Positions 31,524 to 41,868 of a stretch of 64,000 bases of DNA are shown here, one piece after another. The notes beneath the pieces were generated by a model. That model was not told the DNA's origin, made no database searches, and was given only the letters and a program-made list of their open reading frames with translations. How positions within the stretch are numbered: the first letter of the stretch is position 1; each line of letters opens with the position of its first letter. A program made the translations under genes and the position numbers. Origin of the DNA: Petrolisthes cinctipes (lineage: Eukaryota > Arthropoda > Malacostraca > Decapoda > Porcellanidae); NCBI GenBank assembly GCA_033782935.1, contig JAWQEG010001393.1:264001-328000 (forward strand), given 5' to 3'.

Positions 31524-33831
31524 TCAGGGTATATTGTCTGGTCCAGTCGCTTTGTGTATGTCTACCTCAGATAAGAGTTTCTCAATTCCTTGGGTGTTTA
31601 TATGAATGGGAGGGATAGGTGGGTGTGATGGTGTTGGCATGTCTGGTAAGTGTTCATGTTCATGGGTAAAAACGGACTGGAATTGTGTGTTAAGGGCGTT
31701 GGCTTTGTCTTGTGGGTGTGTAACCAAGGAATTGTTGTGTAGTAATGTTGTAATACCGTTCGAGTCTTGTTTGCGTGCTTTAAAAAAGCTGAAGAATTTT
31801 TTGTGGTTTTGTGTGTTGTCTGCGAGGAAAGTGGATGTGTATTTAGTTTCTTTCTGTAGTGTTTTCTGTATATTTTTGTATTCTAACCAGTGTTCTGTAT
31901 CGTTGTATCGTTTTGCTCTGTTGTATGCTTTTACCTTGTTTCTGTTTAGTCTTTTTAATTGTCTATTGTACCATGGTAGTGACCGGTTATGTGTGATGGT
32001 TTTCGTAGGTATGTGTTTGTCCATTGTGTCGCGTATAAAGTCACGAAGTCTGGTCCAGTTTGTTTCCACAGAGCTGGCCATTGGGTCTGAGTCAAGGAAC
32101 GAGTCACGAAATTCAACTAAGTCTTGGGTAATGCCACCCATGTCAGCTCTATTGTACATGTAAATTGTCCTGGGTAATTGTTTTTGTGTTGTTGGCTTGA
32201 TGTTTGCGTCAATGAGTACCATCTCATGGTCACTAAGACCAGGTAGTACTCGTGTCCGTGTAATTAAGGAAATGTTGTTTGTGAGAAATAAGTCTAATAT
32301 GTTGGATGTGACCCCGTGTCTTATGTTAGGATTATGTCTTTCTACACTGACTTGTGTGCGTGTTGGTTCGAGTACTGTTTGAGTAAGTGAGTGGGTGTTA
32401 ATGATGTCAATGAAATTTTCATGTAAGAGTTTCATATCATTCTGTAATAGTAAGTCGCCTTATATGGGTGGAATTGTCCAGTGTCGCCTGTGCTGTCCAG
32501 TTTATGTCGGGAAGGTTAAAGTCACCAGCCAACCATATATTTTTGGAGGGGTCAATTTTAGATAAACAATCGTCAAGGGTCTGCAGGTATTCTAAGTTTG
32601 AATTTGGGGGACGATAAAATGATCCTATAATGAGTGTCCTGCAGCCCTGTATCTGTATTTTAGTCCATATAATTTCAGAGTCCGTGTTCAGTTCGGTGGC
32701 TGGGGTCGCAACTAGTCCTGGCTTTGTCGCAATTAGGACTCCGCCATGTTTATCGTCTATTCTGTCCTTCCTGTGTAGGGTCATATTATAGGGACTGTCC
32801 GTCGGGAAGATTTCACTGTCCTGGATTTCAGGTGTGAGCCAGGTCTCTGTCCCTATAATAATGTCGGGGTCATAGGTCTGGAGGGTTTGGTGAAAGGCGG
32901 CTCTTTTGTTTATGATGCTGCGGAAGTTAATGATTAGGGTACGAAGGGAAGACAGTTTTTTATGGGTGATGGAGTCGAGTGTGGTGTTAGTGGTAGAATG
33001 GGGTGTGAGGGTGGATGATCTATTGGGGATGGTGATTGGTGTTATGGAGAATGAGTGTGCACTATGGAGAGTCTGGTTGGGTGTAGAATGGTTTGGGAGT
33101 GGAGGAGTGGATGATGCGGAGTTAAGGGAAGTCATGTCTTGCTGTCGGTTTTGTTTAGGGGAGGAATTGTCTCTGTTGCGTCTACCTAAACGTCGGGTGA
33201 TCCTATCTAATGGTGGAGGTGTGTTGTCAGTTGTGGGTGGTGGTGAAGATGAAGTGGTGGTGTCTAATAAACTGAATCTATTGGTGTAGTGTATTGGGGA
33301 TTGAAAAAGGGAGGAGATAAAATTAGGCGCACCACAGTCCCAGCAGATCCACGAAAGGCTCCGACCCTCCAATCCGTCGAATGCAGCCGTGAAGCCCCCA
33401 ACACAGCTGACATGATACCAGCCTGCATGCTGGGAAACCTCACAGCAGCGATCGCACTGGATGGCCCGCTGGCCCCATTTCACCGCCCGTTGGCATAATT
33501 GACAGGGGTACTTTGGGGAGCGGGGGCCAGGGTTGATCAGAGCCCCTGTGTCACCACACAACATAAGGAGCAACAGGGCACCCCGGAGATTGCCGAGGCA
33601 AGCCACCTTTAACCCTTGAGGGCCCTTAGGGGTGCCCAGGTTCCCAAACAGGTGTGTGTATATGGAGGTGTGGGTGTAGATGTCTGGTGTTAGTGAGTCT
33701 GGTGTGTTGGTATGTGTGCAGCCAGTGTTTTTATTGTCAGTGTTGTAGAGTATTAAAACTAGTGAGCAGTATGTGTAGAATATTGTTAGTGTACATGTGT
33801 ATGTTGTTTTGTGTGGGGTGTGTCTGTACAT
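31524..33831 (-). pseudogene. CR1/L2-like LINE, NPGP motif, PHD finger and endonuclease
   Basis: The first frame (33831-32437, 464 aa) opens with a hydrophobic stretch and GDTGALINPGPR, an NPGP motif like the 2A-type sequences reported in CR1/L2-group elements. A PHD-like finger follows (YPCQLCQ, CDRCC, WYHVSCVGG, WICWDCG). A proline/serine linker leads to the endonuclease: IIGTETWL, GGVLIATKPGL, IIGSFYRPPNS, WLAGDFNLPDINW. A one-base frameshift near 32450 moves into the second frame (32435-31524) with ILDLFLTNN and the GLSDHEMVLID histidine motif, then a lysine-rich linker and ATGPDNIP at the start of the RT. Single-ORF layout. Confidence 0.88.
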
Positions 33832-33839
33832 GTTTATAA

Positions 33840-34650
33840 AGCACCAATATAAATATACAACACAAACTTACCCCTGTACCGAGACAGTCTGCACAGCTGC
33901 AGGAAGGAATAAAACGTAAACAAACCCCTAACTTGTGTCAGGGGTCAGTTATATAAAAAAAAGAGAATTGATAATAAAACCTATGAATTTAACTAAAAAG
34001 GATATACAAATGTTAAAAAGATGATAAAATACACTAAAAAAAGAACTGTATTATTAAAAATAGTGAAAATTGAGGGGTGGGGGACGGTGTTATGTTGAGG
34101 GAGGGTCTGTGTAAATTTAAAAGATATTAAAAACGGTAATAAAAAGAAGGAAAAGATGACGTGAAATGACAGCCAGAACAAACAATCTCGATACTTATCT
34201 TGATGAAATGTGATGATATGAAGGGTTCGTTAATTTAAAAAAAAAGAGGAAAGGATAAATGAGAAGGAAGACGGAGCTCGGGGAGGACACGTCCGAGTCC
34301 AGGGACTCTACGAAGATCATTATAACAACAGGTTTATCCGTATATTTCCCACGTTGTAATTTCACACACTGCCTCATACATATCACTACATATAACATAA
34401 CTATAAATAAGGGAAATGCTTTCTTGTATAACGAAAATTTTAATTTTGTTCATTATTGTAATACAAATAATATAATTATTTGCAAACATTACAAGGATTA
34501 TTAAAATCAATGTAAATTAATAATGTTAATATAAATGGTCAGTTTATATACCACAGAAAGTAATACACTACTTTAATAGACTTCATAAATACAGACCATG
34601 AAAACATAAGCCAGCATTACATACCTACAGTATTAATATAAATGAAACGG
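33840..34650. other. No gene seen
   Basis: AT-rich, non-coding. 33840-33950 may belong to the LINE 5' UTR. Nothing recognisable in 34000-34650. Confidence 0.4.
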
Positions 34651-34658
34651 CACAACTA

Positions 34659-35387
34659 TTACGTGAGAAGAGAATGTAGCGTAGCTTCTGAAGGAAGGAA
34701 TTTATTACAGCACTCTTGTGACTTAACTGACTCAGACAGAACAGTCAGTGCTTGGAGTGCTGGCATCTGGAGCCTGTTCCTGGTATCTGTTTTAATTAAA
34801 TTTAATTTAGAAAACAGTCTTTCTGCAGCATTGTTGCATGTAGGTAGTGCCAACACCTGCAATGCGAAAGTAGCAAAGTTATTAAATTGATGTACTCCCT
34901 CATTGTCCTTCATTTCCTGTAATTTATTATAAAAGTCAGTGATATTACAATCCTGTATATGTACCGCATGTCTGTCAGGACATTGAGGTAGGTTCACGTT
35001 CTATAAAATTTAATGTTTAACATCAATAGAAATTTTCACCTCGCATTTCTCTTTGACAAAAAATGGAAGAAAATGGAATGTTGTGTATGGTATACGATCA
35101 TAATATGCAGGAGAGGTTGGTATTCAGTAAACATTTAGCTAATATACGATTACAGTACAACGCACACAGTGCATAATACAAATATGAATAACACTGTGTA
35201 CAGCAGCTAAGATGATGATTCAATGGGTTTCTTCAAGAACTGACGGGACAAGGAGGATAAAATTCACCAGAGTGCATTGGTTTGTTGTCACGGCGATGTG
35301 GACGTGGACGAGTTTGTCCACAGAGGGTTGCCAGACTTCACCATATAACCACGCTGGCATACAAATATCCACAAAACGGCAACACTG
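34659..35387 (-). pseudogene. Internally deleted hAT, copy 3
   Basis: Only the C-terminal part of the transposase remains (34997-34659): FATFALQVLALPTCNNAAER, LFSKLNLIKTDTRNRLQM, matching hATC of copy 1. Upstream there is no BED exon or catalytic core, yet the hAT terminal motif (CAGTGTTGCCGTTTTGT on the minus strand, 35371-35387) is only about 370 bp away. This is a deletion derivative holding one end and the 3' coding part. Confidence 0.85.
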
Positions 35388-35389
35388 CC

Positions 35390-35975
35390 AGTGCGTTGGT
35401 GAGCCGAATGTAGGAGCTTTGTACCCCGTACTGACAGCGGATTGGTCAGTCTAGAGATACCAGCAGGTCAATGATTGGTTGGTATGCGCAACTGCTGCTC
35501 AAACTGGGTAGTTAAGGGCAGCAGCTGGTGGCTAGTTGTCGGGCTGGTTCTGGTTGTCGGTTACAGGGCCGTGACAGCGGGCTCACACGTTCTGTTCCCG
35601 TCCGTCCATCCCCTGGACGCCGCAGTGCTGCATGCGGCACCGAGTTATTTGCCACTTGCCAATTTTGGTATTCCATTTCCGAAATTATTCAACATATTTA
35701 GAAATATTCCAAAAGTTTCGCCAATTGAATCTCTTTTTCTTGTGATGAAAACTGAAAATGATAAAAAGTAAAATTTTCGAAAATTATACGCGTGCACCTG
35801 GCATGCTGGCAACCCTCGTTAGTCTGTTACAGTGTTACTACTCGCCATTCCGTTCTGGACCTGTCCACTGTCCGTTCATAAGTGTCATTCAATCATTCAT
35901 CCTGGCCAGTTTACAGACCGCTGTCCATAAAGGTGGACGTCTGCAGTGCTTGCAGTACCGTGCACGCTGACCAAA
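35390..35975. other. No gene seen
   Basis: Short frames without domains. 35790-35830 contains GGCAACCCTCG, loosely like a hAT end, not enough to call. Confidence 0.35.
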
Positions 35976-35979
35976 TTAA

Positions 35980-36584
35980 CCCCTTGGAACTGATTGACCG
36001 ACATATCGGTGATAAAAAAATTAATGGTTCGCTCCGAATCACCGACATGTCGACGTACCTATAAAAAACTGTAGCGAGTAGCTAGCGAGCTGGCGTTGGT
36101 AACGATGGAAAGCTAACGTCCTTGAGAAAAGGATTGACTGTGGTAGTGGTGTTTGGCAGCTGCGTATGCCAACAAGGAAATATCTCACCACTACATGGTG
36201 TTTTCTTATGTTTCTCGTATCTCTCTGCTGTCTACTATACTCCAGGAGAGTCTAGACAGACAAAATTACACTGAAATACGTTTATTATCATTGAAAACCA
36301 CTTAAACGCATTATTTAGATGTTTATATACATGTTTAGAGGTACGCAGAGCGTATGAGGTTTTCTTTCATGCGTTTCAGGGGATACTATTTATTTATTTT
36401 CGGACTTTGACGCTCTGTCATACGCAAACGCGTACACCTAGGAGGCTCCCGTTTTCAGTTCCTGGTGTGTAAATTCAAGCTCTTTCATTCTGTAAGAACA
36501 AAATTTGCCTACATGAAAGTTGAAAATTGACCCCCAGAAGTCGGCTGGGGATGAAAAAAAAAAAAAGAAGTCGGTCCTAAGGGG
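35980..36584. mobile_element. piggyBac-type TTAA-flanked element, 605 bp
   Basis: Inverted ends CCCCTTGGAAC and (complement) CCCCTTAGGAC, with TTAA on each side (35976-35979, 36585-36588). TTAA duplication with C-rich ends is characteristic of piggyBac. No coding sequence. It lies immediately upstream of the N-terminal frame of hAT copy 4. Confidence 0.75.
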
Positions 36585-36593
36585 TTAAGGAAC

Positions 36594-39450
36594 GTGATAA
36601 ATAACTCATCATTAGTCGTAGTTAACCATGCCAAAGCGGTCTTGATATACGCAGAAGTTCCGAGGGAAATGGTTACAGGACCCGGCGTTACGGGACTGGT
36701 GTGTGGAGAAAAAGAAAGTACCGGAACCAGTGTGCCTCAGTGCAGGTATTGTCAGTCTGTACTGATTCCAAAGTTAAGTGACTTGAAAGATCTTGGCAAA
36801 AGTAAGAAACGCATAAAAAATGCAGAAGCTATGTCAGCTGCTAGGCAACCAACATTAAAGTGTCAGTCTGTAACAAAATCTTGTCAGGAACAGATTGCAG
36901 AGGGTCAGATTGTATTATTTGTTGCTAAGCATACATCTATGGCAACTACACCTTTTCACCCTCAAATTAAAATAACTGAAGTTCAAATTAAAACATCTGA
37001 AGTTTAATTTAAACTACCTGATGTTTAATTTACAACAACTGAAGTTTAATTTAAGACATTTGAAGTTTAATTTAAAAGAACAGAAGTTTTATTAAAAGTA
37101 AGTGAATTGTAATTCAAAATATAACTAATTTGTTCATGAATTCATTGTACAGTAGATAAAAATAAATGAGCAGCGTATCATAGGCTCTGTACCAAGGAAA
37201 TTACTTGCAAATTAATTCTACTTCTATGATGAACACTTCCCCTGAGAGTATGACACACACAGAATACAGATTGCAATATCTTGAATGTTGCATTGATAAT
37301 GCCATATCGGCTATCACGCCAATGCTGTGTTTGAAAACCTCCAACCGTGTACAAAAAAAATTTCCGAGTGCAATTCAGATCCAAGATCTTAGGTATGATG
37401 ACAATTAAATATTTCAGTTTAATACTGCAAACAAAGGCAATGTAATGTTGTATACTATTTATTTTATTTATTTATTTTATTGTAAATCACACGTGATTGT
37501 TTTTATTTTTCTGATGAACAGTAAAGAAATCCCAGTTATTATCATGTTTAATTATCGGTGAATGTTTATTTAATTGTTTATGTAATCGTACACAGGAAAT
37601 CTCCTTTACATTACAAATCACACATACAGATATTAGTCTACGATCAATTAATTGAATTATTTGTTTTATTTTAATTTAGAGTTTACTTATTATTAATAAA
37701 ACTTCAGTTCTTTTAAATTAAACTTCAGATGTTTTAAATTAAACTTCAGGTAGTTTAAATTAAACTTCAGGTAGTTTAAATTAAACTTCAGGTAGTTTAA
37801 ATTAAACTTCAGGTAGTTTAAATTAAACTTCAAATGTTTTAATTTGAACTTCAGTTATTTTAATTTGAGGGTGAAAAGGTGTAGTGATCATTTAAGTGAA
37901 TGATGCAAACGATGTTTGCCAGAAAGCAGTGTTGCAGCTCGCATTCAAGTACGGAGATCGAAGTGTAGTGATATTATAAAAAATGTCTTGTATCCTCACT
38001 TCATGTCAGAATTAAGAAAAGGCATTGGAAATAATGAGTATAGTCTATTGTTGGATGAATCAACTGATGTTAGTGATATTAAGCATTTGGGTATTGCCAT
38101 AATATACAATGATGAAGAAAAGGAGAGGATTATTTCTTCACATCTAAACCTTTTTGAATTAGAATAATCGAATGCAGTGGGCATTGTCACTGCACTGAAA
38201 AGAACTGAATGAATTTGCATTGGACCTAAAAAAGTTGAGAGGAATTGGTACAGATAATGCGAGTGTCATGGTTGGAGTGAACAATGGTGTAAATGAGAAG
38301 CTGAAAAAAGAGGTTCTGAATCTAATTTTAATCCGTTGCGTGTGTCACTTGCTGCAGCTGTCTGTATCTGCTGCAACAGCAGAGACCTTGCCAAGGAACT
38401 TGGATTTCGTAATAACTGAAACCTACAATTGGTTTTCGAGATCTTCGTCTAGGCACTCAACATACAAGATTATATACAACCTTCCAAATGATAACCATGA
38501 TCCTTTAAAAATTATCAAAGCATGTCAAACTCGATGGCTCTCCATAATTACAGCCGTCGAGAGGATTTGTGATCAGTGATTGGAACTGAAAACACACTTT
38601 GATGTTGCACGACACAGTGAAAAGTGCTACACAGCTGAAATGCTTTACATAATGTATAATGATCCACAAAACCTTGCTTATATAAAGTTTTGGGTCCCAG
38701 TATTAAAAGATATCAGACGAGTGAACAAGTCTTTTGAGGGAAATGATGTAGATCCTACCAAATTACTTGATGACTTAGTGATTTTTATGAAGTCTGTAGT
38801 GAAAAAATAACCTTGCCAACATTCAAGTTTTACCTTTTGGAGAGCGTTATTGAAAATTATATGGACCCCAAACCTTACCAAGGTTATGAATTCGAGAGAG
38901 AAGTGGAAAATATGCGAAAGAAAGGTTTTCCTACTGATCAAGAACACACAGTGAGAGACAGATGTATAAAGTTTATCGTTCATGTAGTGAAGGAGTTACG
39001 GCAGAAACTACCTAACAATGTTGAAGTTTTCCAGAAAATGGCGTTACTTTCAGTAGACAATGCACTCCGTGTTGTCAAGGAGTCATAAATACCATTAATG
39101 GAACTACTGTAACTATCGCCGGCGGAGATTACTACAATAAAATGTCAGTAGAATGATCTAACTCTCGTCAGGTGGACTCAAGTAAAGGACAGAGTACTAT
39201 TCTGGAATAAGGTAAATAATTACAGAGATGATTAGCATACTAATCCTTTTAATGAACTGGCTAAGTTTGCTTTATCAGTGATTATTATTCCCCATTCTAA
39301 TGCTAAAGTTGAAAGAATCTTTAGCCAGTTAAACATAGTGAAGTGACAACTGCGTATCCGTATGGGTACAAAAATAACCAATGCTCTCCTCGGAATCAAA
39401 GCAAGACTGAAAATATCCGGAAATCTTAGTCCAGTGATTGAAATTAAATA
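36594..39450 (+). pseudogene. hAT-superfamily transposase, copy 4 (interrupted)
   Basis: A different hAT subfamily from copies 1-3, on the plus strand. 36594-36948 has a degenerate BED region (CRYCQ..LIPKLSDLKDLGKSKKRI; both expected histidines replaced) and AEGQIVLFVAKHTSMAT. A 933-bp element interrupts at 36949-37881, and the frame resumes with DHLSE, a TGA, then ESSVAARIQVRRSKC. The core follows: LLLDESTDVSD (38045), DLKKLRGIGTDNASVMVGVN (38220), CVCHLLQLS, KACQTRWLS (38518). A TGA at 38578 and a TAA at 38808 break it. 38813-39088 continues the middle part and 39240-39425 has hATC (FALSVIIIPHSNAKVERIFS) with another stop. Confidence 0.88.
36949..37881. mobile_element. TA-flanked element with repeat-built inverted ends, 933 bp
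   Basis: Left end CACCTTTTCACCCTCAAATT and its complement at the right end, bordered by TA (36947-36948, 37882-37883). The inverted arms continue as tandem variants of a 20-bp unit, TTTAAACTACCTGAAGTTTA (five or more on the right, four on the left), so the arms are long and built from a minisatellite. The interior is AT-rich and non-coding. It splits hAT copy 4 at a point where the coding sequence can be followed across. Confidence 0.88.
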
Positions 39451-39459
39451 ACTGAAAAA

Positions 39460-40330
39460 TATTGTGTGTTCACGTAAGGACATAGTAACTAATGTATGTT
39501 TTTTTGTGTCATTCTGCTTCTGGCTTTGGTGATAACAGCTGGGAGAAGCCGCCATTTAGTAACAAACCCTTGAGCAACTTGACACACATGTGGTGAATAA
39601 TACTAAATAATTGCTGGCAATTCACAATTCGAATAATAGTATTAGGATATTGATGTTAGGATGTATTAGGATATTGATGTTTAGAATGTGAGTTTTTTTT
39701 AAATATTGTTGTTATTGTTTTTGGTATATGGATTTAAGAGTGTTCAGATCTCTGTCAACTAGCGAGACACGGAATTCTTCCTGTCCTCGTTGACAGAACG
39801 GGTAGTAGGAAATATTGACAAGGGAGGGGGAAAATATTATTGTATTATTATATAAATATCAATGTACTGGTGTGATAATATTTAAATAAACGGGTTTATA
39901 ATTAGTTGAGTATTTCCGTCACCGATATTAGCAAATAGACTGTGTTCCTATATAGATATTAATTCTCAATTCACAACACTGATCGTACCCCCATTAAAAT
40001 TGTAGTCTGGGTTGCTTACTCACGCGCCTAAATAAGCTAACGATATGCTACCCCTCCAGTGTGTGTTCACTTGGTTCCTCGGATCGACTTTGGTCTGGTG
40101 GTGGCAGCGTTTACCCAGTACTGGAGAGGAGCTGGACTTATCCTTTGTATGATTTATTTTTGGTATTCGCAAGGCAAGTCCTGTTCCTCATCGGTCTCCT
40201 GTTTTTTTTCCAGACCAGGTTGATACAGCTATAGGATAGAGTAGTAGCATACACTGGTGGCTTTTTGTTTTATTAATGGCAGTGGGTTTCTGTTTTCCTC
40301 CCAGAGTAAAGTAAAATAGTAATATTAAAT
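39460..40330. other. No gene seen
   Basis: Non-coding; no clear repeat structure. Confidence 0.4.
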
Positions 40331-40339
40331 TAAGGGGAC

Positions 40340-41024
40340 AAAAATCGCGCTTTACACATATTCGAGCAATGTCGCCGAGGTCGTGCTATGTTATCGAGCA
40401 ATGTTTTCCATTGCAGCAGCATGTTCCCACCATTCGTGGGAACGACATTCGTGACATTCGATAGACGTTCGCTAGCTGGCAGAGCGATGGAGCTCGAACC
40501 ATCCTCTCAGGCGATCGACGGCTGCCATACTTGCGTTCGAAAGGTCGTTCGAACCCCAATTTCGCCCATTGTCGCTCGCACCATCGGCCGATGGTCGGAT
40601 TTTCTGGAACTATTTGGTAACATTCAGCGTCGAGGGACCGACTCCCACATGCGGTTTTCCGTCCCTCGACGCTGATTGTCGCCAATTGTCGATGCTGAGA
40701 ATTCCACGCTGTGTGGATGCCTCGTGCTCACTGACCTCAGGTCCCACGCTGCCGTCTTATATAACGCTCGAACCTAGCAGCTGGCTCACACACACTGTGC
40801 TGGGTGACACGCGAAGATTCTTGTACTGCGAAAAGGCGCTCCAAAAGTCGCTCCAACGAATTTGGGCGAACAAAAGGGAGCCTTAGAGCGATGTCGCTCT
40901 TCAAAAATCCAACGTCGATCGAAGCGTCTAGCAAATGCTTTGATTTCAGAGTCGTTCCGCGAACATTTAGAACATTCCAAAATGTTCGTGGAACCTCTTT
41001 CGTCCCGCGACGCCCTATATAATG
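40340..41024. other. CpG-rich segment with recurring GCGTCG(A/C)GGGAC motifs
   Basis: Markedly richer in CG than the surroundings, with many TTCGNGCGATG-type words. CAGCGTCGAGGGAC at 40627 and its inverted form GTCCCTCGACGCTG at 40661 are 20 bp apart. CGTCCCGCGACGC is at 41001, and GCGTCGCGGGACG recurs beyond the transposon at 45269. The block TTTCTGGAACTATTTGGTAA also recurs (45247) in direct orientation. Likely the body of a further non-autonomous repeat; no real gene. Confidence 0.4.
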
Positions 41025-41082
41025 CTGGAGCTGACGGAAATTTAAATTACATCTTGAATACAAAAGGTTTGAGTGTTGGAAT
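41025..41082 (+). repeat. Left terminal inverted repeat of the PIN/FEN1-like transposon
   Basis: Runs from CTGGAGCTGACGG to GTGTTGGAAT; complement of 45093-45150, with one clear mismatch (TTGAATAC versus TTGAGTAC). Confidence 0.9.
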
Positions 41083-41119
41083 ATATTTAAGAATGGCCTA
41101 AAGTTGGCGCTACTACCGG

Positions 41120-41721
41120 TGTATTATGCAAACCGCAGGACCATGCAGATTCCAGGACGAGAGAGAAAAAGCGATTATAGCGACACCTGTCGGTGCGCAA
41201 GTAAAACAGGAGTGTTCAATATTATTAAATATGCATTTTTAATACATTTCAGCCAATTAATTTAATTATTTAATTAATTTAATTATTATTGATTTTCAGG
41301 AAAAAAACGGCTCTTTTATCAAATTAATTACTATAAATGACTAATATAAATAAAAAATAAACATTTTAAAGTTAAATAGCATTATGTTTTGTAATTAAAA
41401 ATAAATTTTAATTAATTAATTTAATTGTTTTTAATATTTTATTCTTTAAAAACGGCTTTTCTTACCAAATTAATTTATGTTTATTTTTTATTTATATTAG
41501 TCATTTATAGTAATTAATTTGATAAAAGAGCCGTTTTTTTCCTGAAAATCAATAATAATTAAATTAATTAAATAATTAAATTAATTAGCTGAAATGTATT
41601 AAAAATGCATATTTAATAATATTGAACACTCCTGTTTTACTTGCGCACCGACAGGTGTCGCTATAATCGCTTTTTCTCTCTCGTCCTGGAATCTGCATGG
41701 TCCTGCGGTTTGCATAATACA
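41120..41721. mobile_element. 602-bp palindromic element with CCGG target duplication
   Basis: The arms 41120-41364 and 41477-41721 are complementary over about 245 bp with almost no mismatch and no length difference; the loop is 112 bp of AT-rich sequence. The ends are TGTATTATGCAAACCGC, with CCGG on each side (41116-41119, 41722-41725). The matching region in the opposite arm of the host transposon (complement of about 44690-44740) reads CTACTACCAGCACATTT without the insertion. This supports a 4-bp target duplication. Non-coding. Confidence 0.9.
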
Positions 41722-41868
41722 CCGGCACATTTAAAACACCTAGTGGAATTGTGTTTTTCACATCCCTCTATTTCATTAGGATATTTTTGGATCAAATGTC
41801 CCTTAAGGTGAATATTTGCTTATAAAACCCCTTTTTTTTTTCAGACAGCCACTATCAGAAACACTTAA

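Noticed and set aside
31606..33498. Plus-strand frames of 69-185 codons
   Set aside because: Shadows of the minus-strand CR1/L2-like LINE.
40386..41101. Frames of 64-108 codons on both strands in the CG-rich segment
   Set aside because: Stop-poor because of CG richness, overlapping on both strands, no domain; they run into the transposon end.
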